Assembly (NCBI GenBank): GCA_026419785.1
Contig: JAODTK010002543.1
Location: 157,001-221,000 of the forward strand
Length of the DNA: 64,000 nt
DNA from: Sclerodactyla briareus
Taxonomy: Eukaryota > Echinodermata > Holothuroidea > Dendrochirotida > Sclerodactylidae
Reading direction: 5' to 3'
The notes beneath the pieces are model-generated. The model saw nothing but the letters and a program-made list of their open reading frames with translations, ran no database searches and was not told the origin of the DNA. Positions 10,830 to 23,730 of the stretch are shown here, piece by piece; the stretch's first letter is position 1, and each line of letters starts with the position of its first letter. Made by a program: the position numbers and the translations under genes.

Positions 10830-12400
10830 AATTATGAAATTGAATCCATTTGTATTTTCACTATATTCGGTGCAATATGTGATGATACATAATATCATTT
10901 TCCGTGGGGAGATTAACATGAACATTTCAACGTAACCAAAACAACAACAGATGAAATCCTGGCAGTATTGTCTAACATGTATGGAATCAGCAAAGTGTTA
11001 CTGGGAACAACTATTAATTTTCATTAATTTACACCGGTATCTAAATTTTCCATACTTGAGCGGATAATATTCTACAACGTAAAATTACAACACAAAACAA
11101 GACCTCAGGTTGGTTTCAGTTGAAATGTGAGATAGGCGTCAGCAGCATATATATCCCATATCAGATTCTTAGAGACAAGTTACAAGAACAACATGTGTTC
11201 AATGAGCTTGCAGAAATTCATCCAAAGCGTACCGAGTGTGGTTTCTTCAGAGGAATGATATAGGTAGTTTCGATGATAGTTTTCTATCTGCAGTATCTTC
11301 TATCTTCTATCTTGTTTTTGTCTTTTGGCTTTTTGTTCTACAAAACTAAACTAACTCATTTACTAGATTTTATACATTATAGATTGTTAAAAATGACTCT
11401 GCAAACTGACAGAAAAAATTGGGTTTTTTTTTCAATGGAACTAATGGCTTTCTAATCTCTCTACTACGTCTCGATTTGTGTTGAAAAAACAAATCGACTG
11501 ATTTCAGATTTTGTTATGTCAAATCCCGCTGTTATCCGTATAATGTACAAGATTGAATCAATAATACAATCAACAATTAAGTCGTAACTAAGTCCGTTTA
11601 CAACAGCAGTCAACAATAGTCTGCTATTTAATGTAATGAAAACATTTGCAGTGAAACTTCCGTCATCTCGTACGTGAATATGCAAAACTATTGCGTTACC
11701 TAATTATCAAATATGGATTGTAGAAAACCATGTGTTTGTGTGTCGATTGCATCCTTGAAAATAACTATCTATGAGACGTTCCATTGTTCTTTATTACGAC
11801 TGCATATATAATACATAAGTCATAAAATAAAAACACATGATAGTCCAATTTTGTTTATTTCCCCCCCCCCCCCCAAAAAAAAAAATGTTCTGAAACTGTA
11901 ATTTCAAAAACGTTTTGTGAAGTCAGAAGGAAAACAGAGTGTTTCAGTTGAAATCTTCCGTAAAATCACAAATAGTATCGAAACATGAGTGTTTGGTAAA
12001 ATAACTGACGTGTGTAAAACGCACTACTGTGATGTTGAACTTCAAAAACCGGCAATTTCCGTGAAATATGCTGTAAATTGACAGGAGTTCTTAAAAGTGT
12101 ATCAATTGGCTAAGTTCTGTATAGTTACATCAAGTGAATAATTGTGTGAAACATTCAACCCAGCAGTTCACACATCAGTCTTTATACCGACCTAACGGGT
12201 CGCACAATGTTTGTCCCATATCCGAACGATTCTCTTGACTGCATTGGACCCCATTCAGTCAGTGGTAGCGCCCTTGCTTTTACCAACATCTCCAAATCCT
12301 CAACCCATCAAACACTGAGTCTTCCTTTGTAGCTATCGTAAGATAGTTCACCCAGATGAAGGCAAGTATCATACAAGGACTTTGCCCTTCCTAGGTCGCT
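10830..12400. other. No supported gene; A+T-rich
   Basis: Low-complexity A+T-rich sequence with a C run directly followed by an A run at about 11862-11885. Short frames at 11273-11455 and 11464-11685 show no domain. Confidence 0.5.
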
Positions 12401-12406
12401 CACATC

Positions 12407-13005
12407 AATAACGCAGACCTACATCTACCATACCGCAGAGCCGTAAAGCATACCGCATAGCTACATTTAGCATACCGCAAGCTACATTTATTATAACATA
12501 ACCGCGACCGACATCTAGCATACCGATAACTTTTCATTCACCATACCGCGGCACTACTTTCAGCATACCGCATAGCTACATTTAGCATAACAAAGAGCGA
12601 CATTTATAGCATACCGCAGAGTACATTTATCACACCGCAGGGGTACATTTAGCATACATACGTGTACCTACATTTACATACCGGAGGCCTACAGTTTTAC
12701 CATACTGCAGAACCACATATTTAAGCAATCGCATATCGTTTAGCATACCGCATACCTACGATTAGCATACCGCAGAACTACATTTAAAAAAAACGGGAGA
12801 CCTTCATTTACCATACCGAGAACCACATTTAGCATACCGCATAGCTACATTTAGCATACCGCATAGCTACATTTAGCATACCGCATAGCTACATTTAGCA
12901 TACTGTGCCACAAAACTACATTCAACATACCGCAGACCTACATTTTACCGCAGAGGTACAATCAGCATACCGCAGAGCTATATTTAACAGACCGCGAGAA
13001 CTACA
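12407..13005. repeat. 22-bp minisatellite
   Basis: The unit cataccgcatagctacattt (22 bases with its 'ag') is repeated roughly 25 times. Copies at about 12826-12905 are perfect or nearly so, and both flanks degrade into variants with indels and substitutions (cgcagagctac, cgcagacctac). Perfect centre and decayed edges is the usual picture for a tandem array that homogenises from the middle. Confidence 0.95.
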
Positions 13006-13009
13006 GTCT

Positions 13010-16000
13010 TGTTTTTTCTCTTGTTTTTTCTTTTACCAAGAGCACAAGCTTTCGTGACACTACCTACCCAGTTACACAACCCGGTTTTTCACAATATGTT
13101 TCCGTGACGAGTTCTAGTTGACATATTTTCAAAATGTCTATACTGCTCCCCGGAAAGGTGTTCCAACAAATACATAATAGGAACATTTTCGTAAAATTGT
13201 TCTTTGATGTTTTGTTACAACATTCTTCGAATATTTTTGTATGCTCCAAAATAGATTTAGGAAGCGTTGCCGAAACGTTCCAAGAAACAACGCAAAAACC
13301 CTCTCGGAAACGTTGCAGAAACTTATTTGGAAACACTCACACGACTCAGAACCTTTCCAGGTTTTCCAAAACATTCATTGGATAAACGTTTCGGTGTTAC
13401 CTGAGTACTTACCCATACTGCCTCCCCCCCCCCCCCCCCCCATACTTCAACCTAGAATACTGCATATTTGTCGTATGATCCGCACAATTCAACATATAAC
13501 GCTGTATAACGCAGTCTAAATAGAAAAAATACGTCATAAGCACTAATTTCACAGATGTTATTTAAGTGATGCTGGCCTACTAAATTGGGTACTTTTTATT
13601 TCATCACCAAGCAACTACTGCCCTGCTCTGTTTTACCAACCCAATAAATTTTGGCAACCCCGCTAGCTAACAAGAATTGAGCGAAAGTAACGATATGTTC
13701 CATTTGCCGTTCGAAAAAAGAGCCATTGTCCTATCTAACAGTCTAGACATTAATCGACACAAGATAATGTTCAAAGACTTCCTGGAAGAAAACGTTCGCA
13801 GTTTTCTTACAAAATTGGCAACGTTGGCGGTTGCTATGCTCTCTCTCGATGAGAGACATTGTACTCTCTCCCATCTGGTGATATTCACAGAAAAATTTTT
13901 ATCCACATTATTGAATTTGATACATGTATATAGAATTTTTGGATAATAGCCATGCAGCATGTTTCTGTGGGTCATACGGGTGGTTAGTTTCCACCTACTT
14001 CGGTTCTTATGTTTCACAGTTCAGACTAATCAAGTACGTTTGGTAAGTACCTGCTCGACATATTAGGGATAACAGAGAAAATACGCCTCGTGTATCAATA
14101 TGACTTATTACGTCGTTATATTGATAATTCATTAGTATTGCAAAGTGGTATATAGGGGAACGCTGGAAAAAAAAACTACAAATTAAATAACATAGGTTCC
14201 TAAAAATTTGCCAGCTATTCAACTAGGACATATTTCACTAACCTCTTAATACACAACAAAAATATTTCCCGATAGTCGGATTTGTTACTGAGAAGGTGTA
14301 TTGCTGCACACAAATTAATTGCTTCATTGTAAACCACGAGTGAAAACCGAGACGTTTTCAAACAAATGATGAAGGTCGACTTGGATTATTACAGTCCCCC
14401 GTTTTTTTTTTTCAGGTATTATCATTATTTTTATAGCAGTGAATTTAAACCCGAACTATAACTAGAGTCAAGACAAATATTAGGCCTGCTCCGAATATTC
14501 GTCATAGTGGAAACATTTGTAATTAAATTTGCAAGTAGAAACTGCTTTCTCTGTCGTTATTTCCAGTCTAATAGAAGACATGCATGTATAACAATTATTT
14601 AAAAGGTGTTATTTCATTTATTCAATTCGGTCTTATAAAGAGCCAAACATTAACCATGTGAATATGACAAAAGCAAATTATATTATCGTGTTATATATCT
14701 TAATTGTGATATGTTTACAACTTACAGCAGGAATGTTTCGATCCAATGTTATTGTTTATGTGTTAGAATTCAAAAAGTGTTATTCAACGGAGGTTTACAT
14801 TTGACGAATGTCTTTAGCATTTTTTTTTTCAAATAAATAATCTGATACAGTATAGTAACTCACTTCTGACGTTGATATACTCTGCTCTGCTGCTTACAGC
14901 AAACATTAAGGCAATTCGAAATTGCTTGTCCATTTCTTGTCAAATTCGAAACTAGAGGTGGGTTCTGAACTGAGTCACTCTTCTGCTGTTATCGCCCGGG
15001 AGTACTGAGCCAGAATGAATGATTGAAACAAATATAATTGTCACACCTTATTACCGCTGCTAACGCCAGTGTATTAGATGGTATGAGCTAATTCAACCAA
15101 CGCCTATGCTTGCGAGATATAATTGATTGAAATAAACTCTCGATGTGGCACGTCACTCTCCTTAATTGACTACTATCACAGACCTGAAGTTGGGACATGG
15201 AGTCATTGAATGCCCATCATTTTCCTCGAATACAACCAATTTGGTATCTAGGTAAGAAGTTGTTTAACTTGCTATTGTGTGCGATATATATTCCCTGTTG
15301 TTTCGACTTTATCGCACAGTAAGTAGGTTTCATCAGTTATAATAAGAGACAAGCTGAATAGCCATATCCATATCTGTACTCATTAGATTCGTATATTGGC
15401 GCATGGAGCGTCATCTCCGCGGTAATATGTCACAATATGTATGCACGGATATCTATAAGGATAATTGAAATACCATCAAACATTTCTGCTTAAGCAAAAA
15501 CAACGGACTGTACATAACGGTAAGTGGTACTCTACTGCGTACAAAATGTTCCATTCGCAAGTAGCGCATTAGTTACACGAATCCTTAATCCGTGTACCGA
15601 TGCGCTCCTGTAGTTTTTCATTGATCATTGAGCGTAAAATGAAACCTACAGGGATTACTGCTACTAAAGCTGCTGTTCAAATGAAAATAATTGTACGTAT
15701 TCTATATTAACAGATACATTCATTTATTGATTTCCTGGCGTCGCGGTGGCTGGAAGAGGCGTAACGAACTATTCGGTACCTGTCTGTCACTGAGTAGTGA
15801 GTACACTTCTTGCGGGCTCAGGTTGTTTTGCTCACATGGACGCACATTTCACCAAATTCCATCCGCTGTCGGTGAGCCTGCCGCAGGCTGAATTGGTGTC
15901 CCCACGAAGCGCCGCTCGAGGTGAAAAATTAATTGATGTATTGCCATGACCTAGTATTTCTGTTTCCGTCGAAAAAAGGGGCTGTCGCACAAACTAACCG

Positions 16001-18940
16001 TCCAGTCGACCGACGGTGAAACTTTGTATTTCACAAAATGGGCGCCTTGTTTACGGAGCGTGCACTTCAGTTTTACCTGCCGAAAAATACAATTTGGCAA
16101 TCGCACAAGCTGCAAATCTCGGAAATGCTGGAGTGACACCGTTATGACCGGTTGTGATGTTCATGTTAATGTTTTGAGTCCAAAAACTTCAGTTTGTACA
16201 ATTTGGGCATACGATGTGCAATCTGGAATTCCTGGTAGTCAAGACAAGAGTTAATGAAAAAAAGAAACTCGTTTCCACCACACATTGAATCATAATTACG
16301 ATATATTCGTACCTACCTGTAAACTACATTCCAAAAATCGACGTACAATACAGGGCGGCGCCAGCGAGAGCAGTTCCCCCCCCCCCCCCTTCCCGTGGGG
16401 GAGCAAAGAAGCAGAGAAACGTCGGGGAGAAAAGTAATGAGAAAAAAATAGGTGCGTTGCGCACGTCCGAGGAGTGCAAGAACTTGATTTAACTATGATG
16501 GACATGCGTGCCCCAGTGTTGCAGCCCCATCGGACAATTATTAAATATCGGTATCAGCTCCGGGCTATGCAAGACCATGATGTGAATGCCAATTCCCTTC
16601 AGTCTTCCATTCACCCAGTCATCATTATGTAAATTTAGGTTCAAGCACTTGAAAAATCACGTGTCATACCTCATATCCGCGTACGCAATCTATTAATTTT
16701 CATATGATAACCATCTATGAGTGCCCAGGTTATTCATTAGCTAGGTCAGGCAGACACCCATTCATCTCTTTAACAACACAGTTACGTTTCGGGAAACATA
16801 TGTTTGAGAAAATAGAATATCGTACTATAGGATAGCACCATTTTCGTCTGAGGGGTTCCAGGTTTGCAAACATTTCCAAGGGGGAGGGGCCAGCACTCTC
16901 CACGACCGCATGGCGCCGCCTCTGGTATAATACCGATAATAAGAATCGGTCTCACGAAAATCTTGTCGGTCTCAAATGATTCACACCCCCTGGAAAATTT
17001 TATGTTTATACGCCACGCTCATCCGTCGGCCGCTCGACGCGCCAGTAGAAGGAGTCCCGGGCTAACTTCTATTACCAACGAGTGGTCCAGGGGATGGTTC
17101 TGGAGTACTAACCGGACGAGACAAGAACGCAGGATCCAGTAACTATGAGCTAGGAGCGGATAAGAGTGATTGGAACACCCTGTGTCGACCCACACGCTTG
17201 GGGTGGTCAGAGGTTCATAGGGCCCAGCGATGACTGGCAGTGTGTTGTGAGGTCAGTTCGAGACTCGGGGTAAAACCCGGAGGCCATGAATCGTACCTCA
17301 AAGATTGACATATCCCACCAACCGCGAGGCTGAACAGGCTCCGTGTAAGGAGCGAACCCGGAGGAATCCGGGTTGGGAGTGAATCCGCGTTGGGAAAATC
17401 CTATGCCGGATCCGCGTTAGAAAAGCTTACTCTGAATGCGCGCCGAACATTATGCTTGCATTCCCTTCCCCTCAGTGCCATTCACGGGCCAGAGAAAAGT
17501 GGTGTTGTTTTGTTGTAATGTTGTAACGATACTGAGGTCTGGCTATAAACTAAAGTAATCTGGGCCATAGGATTCCGGCTGCCCGTCCGGGGACTTCATT
17601 CTACTCATTGCGGGCACTAAGGTTGAAGGACCGCTCTCTTCTCTGGTGGAATAATCCATGACTTTGTTGAAGTATATCTAATACGTTCCGGAGTGTGTAC
17701 TGCAAGTATGGAAATCAAGCGTCAGAATAGAGTTGAAAGTGGAGGCATAGGAGGCTCTTGGGCCATAAAATCGTTGGCCACAGGGAGCCATCTTCTTTTC
17801 CCGGATAAATTTTACTTTATTTTAACAATTTAGGCGCCAAGAAGAACAATGGGACCAAAGAGTTTAAAACGAAGCCCGCTAGTCAGTCTTGTCAAAATCT
17901 TTTTCTGCGTCCAAGAATATAGCTGAAGTTTTCCTACGTTGGGAATTCAGTTCGATATTTTATTAATGAGGAGAGCAATCGAAGTGCTCATGTTTTCTCT
18001 TTTCTTACGGAAACCAGCTTGATCAGGTTGAGAATGGAATGGTTTGCGTAGAAAGCAATAATTTTATTACTGATGATTCTCTCCAGGAGTTTGTCTACAC
18101 AAAAAGGTGACTCTAATGCAGATGCTACCGTAAGTAAAACCGTCCCGAAATAACAATGTTTTGCATAGCGTCGACCAAAGATCACGAAAGGATAACTGTC
18201 GAACATATTCGCACCACATGACCCCCGGAATTCAATATTGTTTACAACGTACATTGCACGCGTTGTCATGGTAGCAGCCCCCACGGGAAAAGAACATGTC
18301 ACAAAAGATATTAATCGTGACTGCACGAATGTCAGCTGTGCGCGCTGCACTTCGCACAGTGTAGCGCATTATGTCAGCCGAGTCGAGTCGTGCGCTCGGC
18401 GTGGTATGGACGCGTGCGCACACGTTACGTCTCGAATTGAAAGTAGCAGGGTAAGTAGCAGGTATGCGTAGTTAAGTTAGGTATTTCTTCAAAACCCAGG
18501 GTGCATGTTCACATTTATATTAGTCTTTCAAAATGGAAACAGGTGATTCTGATTACGTCACATTGTTTCAGGTCAGAGTGTAATATAATCCAAAATATAA
18601 ATTTATCATTGCTCGAAGGGTGTGTGCAACAAAGAAGAATACTGAACCAGTAGGCCTTGTGTGAAGTTGTACTTTTGTACAATGAATCGAATTTTACAAA
18701 TTTTTACCCACTGGCTTGAATGAATATATACAGTCTTACAAGACAGGTTTCAGACGTTGTTCGGTGTAGCCTACTTGTAGGTAGTTTGAAGTTGTATACG
18801 TTACCGCGTATTCGTTCATGCTCAATTGTCATGTACGTTTGAAGCGTTCTACTGTGAAGATGGTGTGTTAAGGCTCATTTACACGATGCGATTTCTTGGC
18901 CCGACTTTTAGCGCGTGGCCCAAATCTTCGCGTGAAAATG
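13010..18940. other. No supported gene
   Basis: No recognisable domain on either strand. 13230-13380 has a loose repetition of 'gaaacgtt' words. C runs sit near 13425-13440 and 16377-16390. Open frames at 13677-13946 (plus) and 13667-14017 (minus) overlap each other and have no splice or family support. 16860-17420 is more G+C-rich than its surroundings but shows no coding signature I can defend. Confidence 0.45.
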
Positions 18941-18984
18941 TGTTTTTGGACGATTTTTGTACACGCGCATCTGTCAAGATGCGG

Positions 18985-19910
18985 GCAATTTCGATCTAAC
19001 CCGATTGGAAGGGCAGTATATGAGCAGCGGAAGTTCTCGGAAATTTATATTGTCAGTTTTCAGTGATGTTGCTCTCTGTTTTGCTCACTGTCCGCCAGCA
19101 GTAGGCCCGGGAATGCGCTCCCTGGAATCTGGGGGTCTGTAATACTAAGTATTATTTTCTTTACTTGTACGCTCAAAGACACGTCAACTGATGGTGGCTT
19201 GAATTGAAAGGCTTAAACATCGATCATTTCCCCTCAAACGTTTCTTGAGATATAAATTTCGGAAATTGATTGTCAATTGGAGGGATGTTGCATACATGCT
19301 CACTCTTGTACGGCCCGGGAAGTGTTCGTTTCCTGAATTCTGGGGGGTCTGCGAGTACAAAAAATGCCCAATAGTGGCCCCAATCTTTAAGGAATAACAT
19401 CGATCACGTCCTCAAGATGTTCCTTGAGAGTCGAATTTCGGAAATTTATTACTATTTTAGGGCCTGTTGCTTACTGACATACGGCGCGGGAAGTGACTGT
19501 AAAGCAAAAAAAAATCTTGCACGCTAACGCGTCAAACATGTGGTGGCCCTAATTGTGAGTTCTTTCAAGAACATTTTTAGGAATATGAATTCCGGAATTT
19601 ATTGCCATTTTTGCATGTGTCACTGCCATAAGGCCCAGAAAGTGCCGGTCCCTACGATCATGGGTCTTCAGACAAAATAAGTTCTTGTACACTACGCGTC
19701 GACCAATGGTGCGCAAATTGTGAAGCGTAAACATCGATTGATTCCCTCAAAAAGTTTTCGGAATATGAATTTGCGGAAATCCATTTTCAATTTTGGGATG
19801 ATGTTTACTGCCATACGGCCCGGGGAGTGCCGTTTCCTGCAATCTAGGGTTCTGTGGAAATAAAATTTCCTGGTACGCTACGCGCCAACCTCATGGTGGG
19901 CGTCCGCTTA
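18985..19910. repeat. ~195-bp tandem repeat, about 5 diverged copies
   Basis: Each unit contains, in order, 'gtacgctacgcg..aa.atggtgg', 'aacatcgat', 'cctcaaa..tt', 'atttcggaaatt', 'tactgccatacggcccggga' and 'gtgccgtttcctgcaatct.gg'. Clear copies of the 'cggcccggga' block lie near 19100, 19310, 19480, 19630 and 19815. Copies are diverged by both indels and substitutions. A single copy of the same family occurs at about 60345-60425. Confidence 0.8.
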
Positions 19911-20512
19911 GATGTCATTGACATCAAATGTCCCCCCCCCCCCCCAATAATTGACACAGATGCGCCGCCCCTGATGATACTATGATGGCAGAACGCTTCT
20001 GATTCCCCGTAGACTTGGGAAAATAATGTTGCTTTATCTTCAAGTTTTCGTTCCAAAATACCAATAGGAAAATGCCCGTAAAAATCCTAAGCCGCTCTTG
20101 AAACTTCCAAAGTGGCTGTTTTCATTTATTAGGGTACCAGTGGCATATAACACCCATGAAAGGCAACTGCAGTGTTGGTTTATTTTACCTGGTCAATAAA
20201 CATATGTTAGTTGGTCACAATTAATGCTATTTTTAGCTACATATATTGTTAACTTCTGGCATTTATTCAGAATTAGTTTTTTTTTCAAAGAAAACACCCA
20301 AATATGCCCTTTTTTAAAACCAAAATTATGACATTTTTCCTTCCAAGCAATTTGAAATGTTACCTATTAATCTATTTCAGATTCAAGCCCCTCATTTCTT
20401 TCCAAAAGCAGTTGATAACATGCACTCATTGCCATAACATTGTTATTAATTATGAGTTTACCACGGTTTAAGTATGAGACGCCAACAGTCAGAGGGTTTG
20501 ACGTGTAAATGT

Positions 20513-21047
20513 TGGTGTCCCGTTTACACGTGAATCATTTTTACTCTTCTCCTAGAATATTTTCATAATGAGGGTGATGGGCCCACAGATATACAGTATT
20601 TTCATTGCTTATCAGTTGATTAAAAGCCTTTATCAAGTCACAACACGAAATTCCTTCCAAGAACAAAAAATATGGCCATTTGGGGATTTGACCTATGCCT
20701 TTGGTGTCCCATGACAAATTTACATTGTGATATTTTGCTGTCATGATAGAACGATTTCTTTAACATATTTTTCTACCATTCTGAGTTGGAGAGACCAATT
20801 TGGCATGGCATTAAACACAACAGTTACAAAAATATAAAAATTTATTCTTCTGAAATTCAAAATATTGCTGTAAAAATACTTTGGTGTCCCAATTACACGC
20901 GAAATTTTGTCTGTATATTATTGGGTAATCACCTTGATTTTTATTTTCAGAGTGCCCAAATGACATGGATAATATTAATAGTATAATTATACACATACCA
21001 GAGAAATACAGTAAAAATGTTGTGTTTCACGTGTAAATGGGACACCA
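20513..21047. mobile_element. 535-bp inverted-repeat element (MITE-like)
   Basis: The left end tggtgtcccgtttacacgtg is mirrored at the right end as cacgtgtaaatgggacacca, 21 of 22 bases matching as inverted repeats. Two weaker internal copies of the motif lie near 20702 and 20883. The interior has no transposase, as expected for a non-autonomous element. A further reversed copy just outside the left end (acgtgtaaatgt, 20501-20512) makes the left end itself a hairpin. I could not see a target-site duplication, so the exact ends are uncertain. Confidence 0.6.
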
Positions 21048-21599
21048 CGGCCGCAGTTTTCAAACGTGGAAAAGTGTTTTCTCATTGTGGGTCATCCTGA
21101 GGATGAATGTATAGCAATTCATGTTCTGGAACACACATTTTAAGACCAGTTTTTAGTAACTTAATAGGAATTTAGTAAAATCAGTCAACTGACACATGAA
21201 GCCAGATTCTTTTATTTCAGCGGCCAAAAAGCCATGTCCTTAATTGTACCGTATTTATTGAATATGGCCAAATACATTTTGGACGCTTTGTGATGGTATG
21301 GGATTTCCCACACAAAATATGTCATATTAATTTCATTTCACAATGGATCATAAGTACGGTAACGTAACAGAATAGATTGATTGACATATGCAAATACAAT
21401 GTGGAAGGAAGTATACGAGACACCCGTGGGGTTTTCTCGAAGAGGTTTAAAATATAGGCAAATAAACAGTAAATCGAATATAACAAGAATTCAACAACAA
21501 CAGAAAAAAAAGGCACGATTAAAGAAACACCACCCCCTAAGATAGTATACAGGCTCTAAAGCAACCCAATCATCTCATCCACCCCACCCACTGAAAAAC

Positions 21600-22900
21600 A
21601 GCCCATGAACTAACACCAGGTTGTCCATAAACAGTTGGAAAAATGAGGATACAGTAGTAGTAGTTCTTCATGTGTCTAACAATGCTAACATTAAACTTTG
21701 ATACTTAGTACATTGTTTCACAGTCAAAGGCAAGTTATTCCATATTCGCTCGAATAAATTTCAGACGAAGTTGATATGAGACGTCTAAGCATGGCACTGA
21801 TACAAACCACCCAAGGGGACGAGTAGGATAATTGTTAACAGACTGATTTTTAATATAGAATAAGCGAAATTTTGTAAATGAGTGATCATGAAGGATTTTG
21901 TTGCTGATTAAGCAACTTTTGAGGGGTTCAAGTCTTCAAGTTTAAGCACGTTCATAGATGCAAACAGTGGATTTACATTCGCACGTGGAGCAGCAGCCAA
22001 TTGGAATATTTCGGATGTCACCCGGTTTGGAGAATAAACAGTTGCTTAAGGTGAGACTGGGAGATACCTGACTATATAATCGCACAGAACGTAAAGTGGG
22101 GTGGCTTCAAACTTAGATGTACTGTTCTCAGAATCTTTATTGGGAACATGTGCTTGAGATTACTCAAATACATCACACCCTTCAATGTGCTTCGTAAGAT
22201 GGGAAACATTACACTCCAAGATAATCGTGAATCGAAACAGACAGAAAGAAACTTCATACTGTCAACTTTACAGTCATATTGATTAACCATTTAGTGAGAT
22301 ATAATAGACTATAAATAGAAGATAATAATAATAAGAAGATTATTATCTTTTCTTGTGTTAAATGCAATCAAGTTTTTCAAGTCAAAAAACAGTTTATTGG
22401 CGGAGAAAACTGAATTCATGGCAGTTATCCACAAACTGCTTTTCCAATCATGCGGCTATCACTAGAAAGTTATATGTTGGTGTCGTCTGCAAAAATAACA
22501 AAAGCTGATTTGTAGGATACTTGAGGAATGTCATAATGTAAAATATGAATAACGAAGGTCTTAGTATTGAGCCTTGGGGAACCCCGCGCTGGATTTCAAG
22601 GTACTTATTGTTCACCTTTGTTAACTGCTTTCCTTTCTGTTAAACAAGTAACCGGTAAACCAAGACTTGTCATAATTCGATAGCATGCTAGGAGGATGTT
22701 AGTGATCAATACGAAAATAGATTAGATTACAATTCAGGAAGTATTTGGTTTGATGGTTCCATCGAGGCTTTTTTGTTGATGCAGCTCTGTTTCTGATTCA
22801 TTTGGTGGTCCAATGACCTCGAACTATGTTCATGTGTGCTATTATATGCATGTGCTAATTCCGCGGATTATCAGCCCAAACAGTTAAAAACTCATAATAT
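21600..22900 (-). mobile_element. LINE fragment: reverse transcriptase core to C-terminus
   Basis: Minus-strand blocks in several frames follow the order of a non-LTR reverse transcriptase: SWFTGYLFNRKESS (about 22640), LEIQRGVPQGSILRPSLF (about 22595), the catalytic FADDT motif (about 22480), KFLSVCFDSRLSW (about 22250), YLSNLKHMFPIKILRTVHLS (about 22150), and a tail with NVLKLEDLN and WNNLPLTVK (21970 to 21740). GVPQGS and FADD are the signature of the polymerase palm. The tail arrangement is of the CR1/L2/jockey type. Endonuclease and N-terminal parts are missing, so it is a 5'-truncated copy, and frameshifts break it throughout. Confidence 0.85.
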
Positions 22901-23429
22901 GCTCACGCCCAGTGGGTTCATGCTAAAATAAATACGGTATAGTTTATATTCGTTATTTTTGCATTCAAGATAGAATCTCTTGATTTATTTTCGTTCGAAA
23001 AATGTTACGAACACCTCTTGGTACAATTTGTGTTACTCAATATATTTTTATGCGACATAAGAGGAACATAAAAAAAAATATTAGGGAAGAACACCAATTT
23101 TTGGGGTCGCGGCTGTGGATGTTAGATGGATGATCGGCTTTTATGCCAATAATATTTCAGAATACTCATCGGAAGGTGGCTCCTGTTAGTGATCCAGCAA
23201 GTTCCGGAAATCCTTTTCCGTTATCGCCTTCAAATAGAAGCTATGGATGTGGTGATATTGCATCAATTTCGCCAAGGTTGGTGACTTCAGGTAACATCCG
23301 TCTTGGAGGCCCAATTTGCGCTAGGGTGAATAATTTCTCAACGTTAGACTTATAAAGCGCGAAATTCAAACCAAAGTTCGCTCTAATGCGCTGTATACAA
23401 AGCAAAATGAGAATGGCTAAAAAATTACA

Positions 23430-23705
23430 TAACAAAAGACTTCTTGAACAAAGACAAGTACAGTTCTCGCCCGTCTGCTATTGTGGGAGATCCTTCCACT
23501 CCTTCGCCGCAGCCACTTCGGAGGATCTGTCGCCGTACATACAAAGACGGGATTGAGGGAGATGGAGTAACCCATGGCTTGAGGATCGTGGAGTCCTCGC
23601 TGGCTCGTCCCGAATCATCATGTTCTTCATGTAAACGGCCGGAGCTTGGTTGGCAAGGCATTTGTGAGTGTGGAGCAGAAATTCAAAGGGATCCTAGCAA
23701 TCCTA
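23430..23705 (-). mobile_element. Second LINE fragment: extreme C-terminus
   Basis: The minus strand reads LANQAPAVYMKNMMIRDEPA, then TPRSSSHGLLHLPQSRLC, YGDRSSEVAAAKEWKDLP and LYLSLFKKSF across frameshifts. This is the conserved tail of many LINE polymerases (QAP.YL..L, R..R.L..P..R...YG.R.F..AA...WN.LP). It lies upstream, on the same strand, of the other LINE's polymerase core, so the two cannot be one element read in order. Confidence 0.85.
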
Positions 23706-23730
23706 GATAATACAAGCGATACGGTATAAT

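Noticed and set aside
12407..13005. CRISPR array
   Set aside because: The units are contiguous with no unique spacers, and the genome is eukaryotic.
13667..14017. 116-codon minus-strand frame and the overlapping 89-codon plus-strand frame
   Set aside because: They overlap on opposite strands; neither has splice sites or a family signature.
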